Assembly (NCBI RefSeq): GCF_030160295.1 | Contig: NZ_BSOB01000005.1 | Location: 186,001 to 250,000 of the forward strand | DNA length: 64,000 nucleotides | Source: Dyella acidisoli | GTDB lineage: Bacteria > Pseudomonadota > Gammaproteobacteria > Xanthomonadales > Rhodanobacteraceae | Direction of reading: 5' to 3' | Shown here: in pieces, positions 19,101 to 27,366 of the stretch | Position numbering within the stretch: the first letter of the stretch is position 1 | Layout: each line of letters starts with the position of its first letter | Notes under the pieces: generated by a model | Told to the model about the DNA's origin: nothing | Database searches by the model: none | Seen by the model: only the letters and a program-made list of their open reading frames with translations | Translations under genes and position numbers: made by a program

Positions 19101-19263
19101 CGCGTATGCAGGCAAAGCACTCGCAGGCACTAGCGCAGGCTTAACTACTAACAGTTGGACGTTCACCAACCTGCGCCCCAACACCACGTATTGGATGTCC
19201 CTGGCCGCCTACAACGGCTACTACAGCCCAACCGTCATCGCCTCGTTTACTACGAAGCCGTAA
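16195..19263 (+). CDS. Secreted fusion: glycerophosphodiester phosphodiesterase + pectin methylesterase (CE8) + two FN3-like domains
   Basis: 1022 residues from a GTG at 16195, preceded by AGGAG 8 nt upstream and followed by a signal peptide (KRKRSALLVAQALAVLMA...THA). The GDPD-type domain spans about 50-470: HRGAVNRAHPENT from residue 76, then ELDVYETSD and LMHDKTL. A complete pectin methylesterase domain spans about 480-800: GTYHEK, NSQAVAL, QDTLY (Asp about 615), DYIFG (Asp about 637) and LGRPW (Arg about 701), all expected active-site residues. Two FN3-like modules occupy about 824-1022. It is exported, so the phosphodiesterase acts in the periplasm or outside the cell. GDPD fused to pectinesterase is not an arrangement I recognise. 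It lies downstream of the Ugp-like operon and ROK regulator. Confidence 0.88.
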   Translation: MKYPFKRKRSALLVAQALAVLMASATLPTHAQSAGQYKLTDSATRTTLINLLSFRLPNGTTRISDYDSAPVIVAAHRGAVNRAHPENTVESAVNTLNAGIESMELDVYETSDHVPYLMHDKTLYRMLNRPEYSDIYRWARENGAANLRTPAWSDIENDSICTGEDGYGQTVNSPFCNDGTVMPHINPATLEQALYELYQDSYEGLVFLDLREWQNVRDVAAIMSHDLAVGDGYGVWEAKHVVLKFQTALFAGPEDFYEKTAAYYQSLYNASLTQSALAQLYVMPTYTSNGVANQDTNGNTTWARTDYQNWLVWNLRNNNGNVYNVLSPLVGLKAFGASLNYGSDDLYTALWQSGRNMGVYIPETLCTMTNPSTAKSNLFGANGTYWEGGICGPLAPAMNANECGTASTTTFDLTGQGCTDHRPFAQFWHDKARFGFIITDKPIETLDYLMQFPGQRPGSACPGSVGTCHITVTPPPVLIVAADGSGNYKTINAAVAAMPASGGVIEIKPGTYHEKITITKPSVSLIGLGQDASQVLITHDDYAAKINPATGKAMSTSGSYTLAVSGNDFYASNLTIQNTADYEAPNFENNSQAVALYTTADRAVFRAVMLEGGQDTLYVGNDKRAYFNNCYVEGYVDYIFGNGKAVFDSCLIKTKIHGNLSGEATITAQSKASAGEDSGFVFLNSQLLFDSPYMTNAWLGRPWGAYATTYFVNTKMGSQIEPAGWIEFIPAAFAPPGQGTNNLPTSTYREYNSFYPGANGNWTVFNLSQRESTSPNSNIALSSNDAANLQPDIYLAGSDKWAPTKVFYGGDHSNQALPIPTPAPGVPTAPTITSNVAGNGNVQVSWAGQPASPVEQGYTITATQNGKTFGPITLPPYASTGYIDGLANGTPATVTVREFNAQGSSAPSASIQVTPVAHDPSAPTNIQTSTSSTSATVTLTIQNQGIQPVFGGSVAHAGIYTSLYASRSDAYAGKALAGTSAGLTTNSWTFTNLRPNTTYWMSLAAYNGYYSPTVIASFTTKP

Positions 19264-19277
19264 AGCACAACGCACGA

Positions 19278-19305
19278 AGCTCTCCCCTGCTTGCAGGGGA
19301 GAGCT
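19278..19305. terminator. Strong hairpin after the GDPD-pectinesterase gene
   Basis: Perfect 13-bp arms agctctcccctgc/gcaggggagagct with a 2-nt loop begin 15 nt after the stop codon. There is no long T-run, but the position and stem strength support transcription termination, possibly in both directions. Confidence 0.7.
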
Positions 19306-19380
19306 ATTGATTGGCCCGCATACATTGGTCCAAATGTAAAGTTAGTTTCTTGACGCGCCTTCACGAGTAGCTCGCGGAAC

Positions 19381-19800
19381 GTCACGAACTGGACGTCACC
19401 GATCAACAGCATGTGGTCGTTGAGGTTGTACTTGAAGCCGTTTGAGAAATTGGTGGTGACGGTGGGCTGTATCTGGTAGCGCGTGTCCGTGTCAAAACCC
19501 ACACCACCATTGCTCAGTTTATTGTTCCAGGCACTGGAACTCAGCGAGCCGCGCTGGAACACGCCCTAGCTGCTGTAATCGAACGTAGTGCCACTGGCCG
19601 GGTCAATATCGAAGCTGGTGTCACTAAAGATCGCGCCGTGTTCCAGCCAGGACATGTCGTAACGTGAGCGGATGAACTGGGACGTGAACTCCAGGTCCTT
19701 AGTCGGGCGCCACTGGAAGGCACTGGAAATGCCGACGCGGCGGCGTTGGAAATTCAGCGCGCGCCAATCGGTCCCGCCTTGCACGTATACCGTGCCCAGG
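19381..19800 (-). pseudogene. Internal fragment of a TonB-dependent receptor
   Basis: About 420 bp on the minus strand match, almost residue for residue, part of the intact TBDR at 53376-56525 (its 55060-55480 segment). Shared runs include GVGFDTDTRYQ, FSNGFKYNLNDH and FTSQFIRSRYDMSWLEH. A nonsense change (TAG where the intact copy has CAG, near 19566) interrupts it, and both ends break into unrelated sequence. It is a barrel fragment without promoter, signal peptide or plug. Confidence 0.85.
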
Positions 19801-20177
19801 CCATGTCACGTAACTTTGCGCATCCCCGGTTTTTAACTCGGTGTTGCCAAGCTCATTCAAGTATTTGTAGGCAAAGAAGACCTGTTGAGGTTGAATGAGC
19901 CCGCCGATAGAAGGCTCGCAAACACGCTGAAAACGATAGTGGCTCAAGCCGGACTCGATACAGCATCTTTTATCGTCCGTTTTTTACCCGACGAGCCGTC
20001 ACACCAGGAAGATTTGGCACAAGCAGGTATGATACCGTTTTACCAACGACCGGGCTGCCGCGCCGCTAAGTGACAGTACTGCATAGCGAATAACTATTGA
20101 GCGAGAAGATGCGTATCGGTAGCACTCTCAGATTGAGATTTCTAGTTTTCAGTGAGAGCAAATGTACGGACAAGCTC
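19801..20177. other. Unassigned stretch between TBDR fragment and hexosaminidase gene
   Basis: A short minus-strand frame at 19810-19947 (VFFAYKYLNELGNTELKTG) has protein-like composition but no family I recognise and no start signals; it may be another remnant. Otherwise nothing was seen. Confidence 0.35.
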
Positions 20178-21749
20178 CTAAAGCCGAGAGTTCGAAAACA
20201 AGCGAGTGCCCGGACCATACTGTAAGATCTCGATGCTTTGGCGCAGTACGGAGTAGCTTAGAGGTGCTCCTGTAGCATCATGCGCCTGCCCGCGCCAGAA
20301 CACTTGGCCAGCCGCTGGTATCGCGTCCTTGAACAGGCCATGGACCGTATTCTCATAGTCATAATCGCGCGCCCCCTTATCGTTCCAGACTGCAATCTGT
20401 CCGCCTGTGGGACCGTGCGGCCCCATGACACTTGCGGGGGTGCGGTTGTCCCAACCGTCGTATAAGGCATCACCACGCACACCCTTCGGATTAAAATAAT
20501 CTGGGCCAAAGGGAACGATGTACCAATCGCCATACGACTCGGTCCAACGAAAGCCGTGCTCACCCCAATTGAACTTGGCCTCATCGCCCCAGTTGATCCA
20601 GCGTTGGATCAGAAAAGATTTATCCAGGCCGATCGCGAAATCGGCGCTGCCCCACATCTCGACCTGCTTACCGCGCCACTGCAAAAAATGCCCTAGCTGA
20701 TTAAGGTAATTCACCTGTGAGACGATGCTGATGTCTTCCTGATTGACACTCGCTTCGTCGCCACCGATATGGATCACATCGGAGCGAAACCACGGCAGGA
20801 ATTCTGCGAATATGGACTCCACATAAGCCAGCGTCTGGGGTTTGCTGGGGTCCAACGTGCCGCCGGATGGAGTGCCGCCTTGATACAGTAAGTCTGGGCG
20901 GGCCGCACCAATGGCGCCGGCGTGACCGGGAGTGTCGATCTCCGGCACGATGCGCACCGCGTTGGCAGCGGCGATCTCTTCCAATCGATTCCAATCCTGC
21001 CGGGTGTAGTACTGGCCGTCGGACGGCAATAGATCGTGGAAGACTGGGTTGTCGCTCTTTAGGCGAAACGCCTTCATTGACCAACTGCGGTGGTCGTCGC
21101 TATTGACCTGGTCGTCCAGATGTAAATGCAACGTATTGAGCTTGTACCAGCCCATGAAGCGAATGTAGTCCTCCAGGAACGGTACGCTAGCAAACTTCCT
21201 GCCGACATCGAACATCACCGACCTCTCGCTGTAGCGCGGATAATCGAGTACGTGACCACGAGGAACGGAACGATGCTTGCCGGCACTTTGGCCATCCAGC
21301 ATCAGCATCTGCAACAGTGTGCGGCTGGCGTAGAACAGACCTGCGCGAGTGCGCGCACATAGCGACAAGCTGCGGCCAGCTTCCAGAACGTATCCTTCAT
21401 CGCCGATCAACGACGAATTGTCGCAAGACGCGAGACGCAGCGTGATATCTCCCTCTGAACCAGCTTTCCCTTGCCGAACTTGGGGACGGATATCGGACAC
21501 ATTCGCAAGCTCCCGAGCGAGCGCGGCTGCCAAGGGGCGAAGCATTTCAGCGTGAGAAGGATCGATCAGAATGCGGCTATGCTCATGCAACTCCCAGCGG
21601 CCCTGCCCGCCCTGCCAGCTTTGCAATGTCGGTATGACGACTGGCGCTGGATTTGGTGCCAGCATCGGTTTCGCAGTCGCACCAAAACACGTTATGGCGA
21701 GTCCGAGCCCAATAGTGCAGCCGAACCTTCTATGACGAATGCGCTTCAT
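20178..21749 (-). CDS. GH20 beta-N-acetylhexosaminidase, exported
   Basis: 523 residues with a signal peptide (GCTIGLGLAITCFGATA). A GH20b-type N-terminal domain (about 40-170) precedes the GH20 catalytic barrel: FDVGRKFASVPFLEDYIRFMGWYKLNTLHLHLDDQ pattern, EIDTPGHAG, and the catalytic HIGGDE pair (D331-E332). Substrate-assisted catalysis removes terminal GlcNAc or GalNAc from chitin oligomers, peptidoglycan fragments or glycans. It stands alone, tail-to-tail with the TBDR fragment. The C-terminus is short but the catalytic domain appears complete. Confidence 0.9.
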   Translation of the reverse strand: MKRIRHRRFGCTIGLGLAITCFGATAKPMLAPNPAPVVIPTLQSWQGGQGRWELHEHSRILIDPSHAEMLRPLAAALARELANVSDIRPQVRQGKAGSEGDITLRLASCDNSSLIGDEGYVLEAGRSLSLCARTRAGLFYASRTLLQMLMLDGQSAGKHRSVPRGHVLDYPRYSERSVMFDVGRKFASVPFLEDYIRFMGWYKLNTLHLHLDDQVNSDDHRSWSMKAFRLKSDNPVFHDLLPSDGQYYTRQDWNRLEEIAAANAVRIVPEIDTPGHAGAIGAARPDLLYQGGTPSGGTLDPSKPQTLAYVESIFAEFLPWFRSDVIHIGGDEASVNQEDISIVSQVNYLNQLGHFLQWRGKQVEMWGSADFAIGLDKSFLIQRWINWGDEAKFNWGEHGFRWTESYGDWYIVPFGPDYFNPKGVRGDALYDGWDNRTPASVMGPHGPTGGQIAVWNDKGARDYDYENTVHGLFKDAIPAAGQVFWRGQAHDATGAPLSYSVLRQSIEILQYGPGTRLFSNSRL

Positions 21750-21842
21750 TGCCTACCGAAAATATAAAATGTCCCCGTAATATAACGGCAGATCGAAACA
21801 TCGTTGTAGCCCAACGCCAACTTTCAGAAGCAGCAAAAAATA

Positions 21843-22832
21843 TTATTGCTTCCCCGGAGCAGGCAGGTCTGCAGCTGCCCGCCTGGAAGCTTGAGGTGCC
21901 GGCTTTAGGAGGTAGATTCGCCTACCTTTGAAGTCCCAAACGGTCTTGTATTGCCTGAAGAAGCCATACCCTATCGTAATGATGTTGGTTTCCGTTAGGC
22001 CAATGGGTTGAGCGGCCGCAAACGGAGAGCTGCTTACATCCATTGCCGGTATCGCAGCCTTGGCTCCAGAATCGAAACGAAGTCCAGATACGTCGAATTT
22101 CTCCATGTCGGCATGAGAAGGCGTCAAATAGCCCTCACGCGTCAGGCGATGTAACGTTTCAGCATCTGCGTAGACCGTACCGTACTGCCCGGTATCGAAT
22201 GCAGCTGCGAAGTCGACCGAACCGATCTTGACGTGCATGATGGGTTGATTGGGAAGTTTCCGCACCTCAAACGGCAATTCTGCAATGATTTTCTCGCCCT
22301 TCAGATAATCGCCAGGGCCGTCTTTATAGAACGTCGCCTGGGATTGCTGGTAGTCGAGTTTCAGTGCGTAGCCATCCCAGAACCAATAGCCAATCCACCC
22401 CAAAAAATCTGGCGTAATTGCTTCCAATAATTGGGCGTTTTGACTAGCCACCTGTGTTGCACTGGCATAACTGAGCGATCCAATGTGAACGTTTTTTATG
22501 GCTGGCCGCAACATGACCTCAAAGGTTTGACCACTACCGAATAGGCCCTTGCCAATCACTGCCCCGCCACTCAGCAAAACGCGATGATCATTGATAGCCA
22601 GTGCCTGTTCGGCTCCCGTATCAAGCATCAACTTCCCCTTCACCCCAGCCACTTCGCCCTCAATGAAAGGGAACTCCCTCACCATGCTAATGGGGAAGCT
22701 GATGTGATCGCCGTGCAGTCGTATTTCAGGAGCACGCCCAGACTTGGGTAAAGCTTCAGCCAGACACGTTTTGGTAGCGAAAGAGCTAATGACGGATGCG
22801 GCAAAAAGTAGAGTGGAAATTAGGCGATGCAT
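21843..22832 (-). CDS. Exported retropepsin-like aspartyl protease family protein
   Basis: About 329 residues from the ATG at 22832, chosen because a hydrophobic signal peptide (LISTLLFAASVISSFA) follows; the frame opens 25 codons earlier without signal features. Two D-T-G signatures are visible: LMLDTGAEQA (about residue 70) and AAFDTGQYG (about residue 211), so both lobes of a pepsin-type active site could lie in one chain. No PDZ domain is evident. The substrate is unknown. Confidence 0.75.
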   Translation of the reverse strand: MHRLISTLLFAASVISSFATKTCLAEALPKSGRAPEIRLHGDHISFPISMVREFPFIEGEVAGVKGKLMLDTGAEQALAINDHRVLLSGGAVIGKGLFGSGQTFEVMLRPAIKNVHIGSLSYASATQVASQNAQLLEAITPDFLGWIGYWFWDGYALKLDYQQSQATFYKDGPGDYLKGEKIIAELPFEVRKLPNQPIMHVKIGSVDFAAAFDTGQYGTVYADAETLHRLTREGYLTPSHADMEKFDVSGLRFDSGAKAAIPAMDVSSSPFAAAQPIGLTETNIITIGYGFFRQYKTVWDFKGRRIYLLKPAPQASRRAAADLPAPGKQ

Positions 22833-22954
22833 AGGAGGAGATACCGGGCGGGATATGTGTTTCAAGTTTTTTCCAGGAAGCCTTATGCCAGTGATTAGTC
22901 TGCACATGAGGCGTTGCCCAGAAATTCGGACACTTAAAAATAAGAATCAGTTAG

Positions 22955-23629
22955 TTAATGTCCCGCCATGAGCGCAAGTTGCCGTTCCAGTGCTTCGCGA
23001 GTACGTCGCGCAACATCGGCATCCACGCGGTCAGCCAAAACCTGGCAGATCTGACGCAGCTGATCGGCGGTCATACCGATGTTCATGCCAATACGCATAT
23101 GCGCTTGCACCTGTGGTTCGGCTCCCGGCAATGCGGCCAGCATGGACACGGTGGCAAGCTCACGGCTTTGCCAGTCAAGGTTGTCGCGCTCGAAGATATC
23201 GCCAAACAAGTGGGTCTTGAGGTATTTATCGATGGCCGGCGCAAAATCGAATACGGGTCCCTTGACCGGGCCGCCCGCCAACTTAGTTTGGTTGGCGGTA
23301 CCTGCGGCAAGCAGCGCGTCACCCGTTGGAATGGGGCGGCTGGGCGCTTCGCCAAGCGCATCCTGGATCCCACGCTGCTTGCGCGAATCCAACACTCGCA
23401 TCAGCTCGCCGAGGGCATTGAGGCTGCGCGGAAATCCGGCGTAGGCGTAGAGTTGCACCAGAATTTCCCGTACGTCGCTCACCGTCAGGCCAACGTCCAA
23501 CCCCTGGTTTAAGGCGGCACTCAATTTGGCCATATCGCCTGCAGCGGCAAACGCCGCAATGGGCGCAATAGCTTGCTGGCAAGCCGAAAGCGTTTCCGAT
23601 GCCGTCGATGTACTCGTCACGTTTTGCAA
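22955..23629 (-). CDS. Carboxymuconolactone decarboxylase family protein
   Basis: 224 residues with two CMD-like helical repeats: about 25-90 (LSACQQAIAPIAAFAAAGD...ILVQLYAYAGFPRSLNALGEL) and about 140-215 (DWQSRELATVSMLAALPGAEPQVQAHMRIGMNIG). The E..C..H peroxidase-type Cys pair is absent, so it is more decarboxylase-like than AhpD-like. It lies just downstream of a broken SDR gene on the same strand and may have been co-transcribed with it. Confidence 0.85.
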   Translation of the reverse strand: MQNVTSTSTASETLSACQQAIAPIAAFAAAGDMAKLSAALNQGLDVGLTVSDVREILVQLYAYAGFPRSLNALGELMRVLDSRKQRGIQDALGEAPSRPIPTGDALLAAGTANQTKLAGGPVKGPVFDFAPAIDKYLKTHLFGDIFERDNLDWQSRELATVSMLAALPGAEPQVQAHMRIGMNIGMTADQLRQICQVLADRVDADVARRTREALERQLALMAGH

Positions 23630-23688
23630 TTCCTATGTATGTAGTGGGTTCGGGTGCGCAGCAACCGTCAATCCGAAAATCGTCGACT

Positions 23689-24250
23689 TCAGTGCGCGGT
23701 GTAACCACCATCGACCGGGAGGGCGATGCCAACGACGAAGCTGGCGCCTGGGCTGCACGGCCATAGAACCGCATCGGCGATTTCCTGAGACCTTCCGAGG
23801 CGCCCGACTGGAACATTCTTCATCATCTCGTTCATCACTACCGTTTCGCCTTTCAGCATATCGGCGACCATCGGTGTTTCGTATGATGCCTGGGCAGATC
23901 GCGTTGACTCGGATGCCCCGCGCCGCATACTCGAGCTCCGCACTCTTGGTCATTCCGGGCAGTCCATGCTTGGCAGCATGGTAGGCCGCGCGGCCGGGAA
24001 CGCCCACCAAGCCACCGTGCGATGAATTGTTGACGATCGCCCCCCCTGCCCTGCGTGCGCATCTGGATCAGTTCGTATTTCATGCAGAGTCAAACGCCAC
24101 GTAAGTTAATTGTGTTGATGCGATCGAATGTCTCGCTGGTAACATCGGCGGTTTCTACGGCCGGGCTTTGTATGCCAGCATTGTTGAAAGCGGCATCCAG
24201 ACGTCCAAAAGCCGTCACTGTCTGTTCAACGAGTGACTTTACATAGCCTT
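23689..24250 (-). pseudogene. Frameshifted short-chain dehydrogenase/reductase
   Basis: Pieces of an SDR are spread over different minus-strand frames: FGRLDAAFNNAGIQSP (NNAG motif), TINLRGV, then [34 protein letters not shown] (YxxxK motif) and the C-terminal [27 protein letters not shown]...DGGYTAH. At least two frameshifts and a stop separate them, and the N-terminal glycine-rich loop is missing. Decayed and non-functional. Confidence 0.85.
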
Positions 24251-24658
24251 CGTCGGATACTCATGCGTAATCCGGATAAGTCTTAGCGCAAGACGACGGC
24301 TACCGAACCTCGAAATCGAGGGCGATATTGGCCCCATCGGAACGAAAACGCATTGAACCAAGCGCTTCGCTGAGATGGCTTCGAACTCTTCCCGCGTGCC
24401 GGGTCACGATTGCGCCATTCCTTACTCCCTATCACTACGAACCCGCGCACGCCGTGGCCAACAACGTGCTGCACGCTTGAAATTTTCTCGCGTCGCAATT
24501 CGCAGAACCCTATCGCCGTCTCAAAAAGATAGCAGTTTGGCCGTGTTGTGAAATGTACGTGAATATCCTTGAACACTTAGAGTTGCCGGGCACATGGCAA
24601 GGGGTACGTGTGCCACTACCGCAAATGACCAGTAAGCCATGCACAGAGAGCGAAGCCA
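24251..24658. other. Unassigned stretch before the pectin lyase gene
   Basis: No supported gene. A minus-strand frame at 24283-24576 has no family resemblance. The part next to 24659 should hold the pectin lyase promoter. Confidence 0.4.
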
Positions 24659-25885
24659 ATGTTGTCGAGAGACCGTACGTTCGTAAAAACCATCGCAGCC
24701 ATGGGGCTTATTGCCTCCGGATGTGCTGCTCAAACCCTATTCGCCACCGATGTTCCGGAAGGATTTGGGCACGACACGACCGGCGGCGCCAACGGAGAGG
24801 TCGTCACTGTTACCACTCCAGCCCAGCTGCAAAACGCACTTTGCGGCAGTCTCAATGCAGAAGGACTCTGCGCGGACGATACACCGCGCACCATCGTGAT
24901 TTCCGGAACGATCGACTTCCGCGGAGCGGAGGGCACAACCTCCGGACTTGGCTGCGATCCCTATCCCAATAAAACCGAAGCGCTGGTGCTGTTGAATAGC
25001 AGCGATACGCACTGCAACGGCTTTACGACGTCGCAGATTCCTTACGACAAGGTCGGGAACGACCCGTTGCTGGTCGGTTCGAACAAGACGGTTACCAGCA
25101 CCGACGGCAAGGCGGTCATCGAAGGCCGTGGCCTTCGGTTGGTCGACGTCCAGAACGTCGTCATTAGCAACCTGACAATCCAAGACATCAACCCGAGCGT
25201 CATTTTCGCAGGCGATGCCATCACACTGGATGGCGTCGACAATGTCTGGATCGACCACAACAAGTTCTTCATGATCGGTCGCCAGATGATCGCCGCAGGC
25301 TTCGGCGCGGTGACGCATGTGACGGTTTCATGGAATGACTTTGACGGTAGCACTCCTTACGCCGCTTACGGTGACGGAGACCATTATTGGAACATGCTGT
25401 TCGAGAGCAGCGATCAAAGCGTCACCATCGTAAATAATTGGGTTCACCACTTCGCCGGTCGCGCACCGATCATCACGGCGAACGGTTCCACCGGGCACGG
25501 TGTCTTCCAGATCGTGAACAATTATTTCCAGGACGGGTCTGTGTACGGACATGGCTTGAATGCCTACAACGGTATCGATGTGCTCGTTGAAGCCAACTTC
25601 TACGATCAGGTCCCGATGCCTATTCTCAAAAACGCCAACCCGGACCAGGTGGGAAGCGTTTTTGGTCTCACCAGCGGCCCGCATAGTGCGCAGGTACCTT
25701 GCCTCCAAATACTGAAGCGCAATTGCGGTACTAACGCCATCGTGGGCACGTCCAATATCGGCGGTTTTGATCAGGACGTAAACGCACTGCAGGCCTTCAA
25801 GGGTTCGCCGTACTTGGTGCATCCATATAAGGCCAGCCAGGTACGCACGTTTGTTCCGGCCGGAGCAGGTCCCGGCCATATCTAA
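24659..25885 (+). CDS. PL1-family pectin/pectate lyase, exported
   Basis: 408 residues with an N-terminal signal sequence (TIAAMGLIASGCAAQ). The PL1 beta-helix signatures are present: VWIDHNKFFMIGRQM (residues about 196-210), DAITLDGVDN, and GRAPIITANG with the conserved Arg region. The WIDH followed by a GRQ strand resembles pectin lyases (methylated substrate) more than classical pectate lyases. Expected reaction: beta-elimination of (methyl)galacturonan outside the cell. It stands alone and is followed by a hairpin. Together with the pectinesterase domain at 16195-19263 it indicates pectin use. Confidence 0.88.
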   Translation: MLSRDRTFVKTIAAMGLIASGCAAQTLFATDVPEGFGHDTTGGANGEVVTVTTPAQLQNALCGSLNAEGLCADDTPRTIVISGTIDFRGAEGTTSGLGCDPYPNKTEALVLLNSSDTHCNGFTTSQIPYDKVGNDPLLVGSNKTVTSTDGKAVIEGRGLRLVDVQNVVISNLTIQDINPSVIFAGDAITLDGVDNVWIDHNKFFMIGRQMIAAGFGAVTHVTVSWNDFDGSTPYAAYGDGDHYWNMLFESSDQSVTIVNNWVHHFAGRAPIITANGSTGHGVFQIVNNYFQDGSVYGHGLNAYNGIDVLVEANFYDQVPMPILKNANPDQVGSVFGLTSGPHSAQVPCLQILKRNCGTNAIVGTSNIGGFDQDVNALQAFKGSPYLVHPYKASQVRTFVPAGAGPGHI

Positions 25886-25916
25886 GCAAGTTCAAGCTTG
25901 AAAGTTCTACGCAGCT

Positions 25917-25948
25917 CGTGCAGTGATCATCACTGCACGGGCTTTGTA
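25917..25948. terminator. Hairpin after the pectin lyase gene
   Basis: Perfect 9-bp arms cgtgcagtg/cactgcacg around an atcat loop, about 30 nt after the stop and followed by ggctttgt. A plausible terminator with a weak T-tract. Confidence 0.65.
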
Positions 25949-27366
25949 TCTGCCGCACTTGTTGCTGCTCGAAGCGGCAATCGCGCGAGCACCGGCCAAA
26001 GCGATGCCGCCGACGTTCCTGCGCGGCGGGCTATCGAGGAGGCCCGAACACAAGAGGCGCCCTGGTTCGACTGCTTACGTTGGTCGAGTTGTGCGAGCAC
26101 CACACCGCGACGGTCGAGGAGCGCCGCGCCCTCCGGACGCTAATCGTCCAGCTACCCGAAGCGCACAATACGCCCTTGCCAGGAAGAGCTCGCGAGCAGA
26201 TCGAAAGAATGGAACCCAACTGACCCGGTGCGTGGCGCGGACCGGTCAGCCTACTCGTGTACCCTGCTCCCACAACTCCCTGGCGAATCACGAAATTCGT
26301 CAGGCCAATTCAGCACGCACCCAAATACCCGCTAGAGCCGCGTAGCATTCGCAACGTATTTCGCATTGAGCGATCTCTGCCCGATGAGTCATCAGGACCT
26401 AAATCCAGCTAATCTCGAATGGGCTTCAATAGCGCTGCGCGCGCGTGCCATTGCCCTTGATACTTCCTAGTAAGTTCGATGGTTCCAGAGATATTTTCCT
26501 TGGATGAAAGGGCTCGCTCGATAGTTCGCTCAATTGCGACATGTCTCGACCCATTCACCACGTTCAACAAAATCTACGCCATAGCTCGATCGCTACGACG
26601 TCGATCTATCTGCACGCAGAGGACGACGTCCGCCACGCTGCAACGACGACGAAAAGGCAGTCTTGATAGCAACAAAGGCGGAAAGCCCCTCAGTCCACCA
26701 AGCCGCTAAAGCTCAGCCGCTGCAACCACCGTGGCTCTACTGCGACACGAACGCCAGACACTGCTCCTGTCTTCGGGATAATCGGCATAAGTGTACTTTT
26801 ACCTCCCCGCCATTTTTTTGGACAAACACCGTGTAAGAAACGGAATTAGGGGGAGTCGGCCTTTTCTCGTCGGCGCTTTGGATATTTCCCAGACCTGGAC
26901 GAGGTTCCAGGCTCAATGCGCGACGCCGACTCTTTTCACGTATGCCATACCACCCGGCTTGGAGTTGAGTATGTCAGCCCCCATCACGGGAGAGCCCGGA
27001 AGTTAGGCGCCGACGAGGGGGCCCTTCGTCATATGGATGACCGATGCCGGACCGTGCCACCTTTGGGTAGCACGTTTCATTTTTCTGGCTCAGAAGGCTG
27101 GCGTGAGGCGGAAGTAATGGGGTTCAACGTAACGCCCTTCTTCAAACGCATTGTCATGCAACCGTTCAATGCCCGATCGCTCTTCGATGATCTTGGCGCA
27201 GTTGTTACTGGTTCGCTATGGATGGAAGGCATAGAGATAGGTGACTGGTAAGCATTCGGAGAGTCGATGCATGTCCTCATATTGCCAAACCATCGCGGTT
27301 GGGAACGATGGTGATCCACTTAACGTGAGGTTTGAATCTTCCAGCCCTGCCCCATGTTATTTGATA
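25949..27366. other. Remnant-rich stretch without an intact gene
   Basis: Only fragments were seen. A plus-strand frame at about 26050-26223 ends in LRTLIVQLPEAHNTPLPGRAREQIERMEPN, which is protein-like but unassigned. An integrase tail lies at 26541-26666. Small frames at 26791-27251 have no recognised family. Confidence 0.5.
26541..26666 (+). pseudogene. C-terminal remnant of a tyrosine recombinase/integrase
   Basis: A 41-codon piece contains LRHSSIATTSIYLHAEDD, matching the C-terminal signature of phage-type integrases: the L-x-H-x-S/x-TT helix followed by the nucleophilic Tyr. Everything upstream, including the catalytic Arg and HxxR, is missing. It marks a past mobile element. Confidence 0.75.

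Noticed and set aside
19885-20073. 62-codon plus-strand frame
   Set aside because: No ribosome site or family; embedded among remnants.
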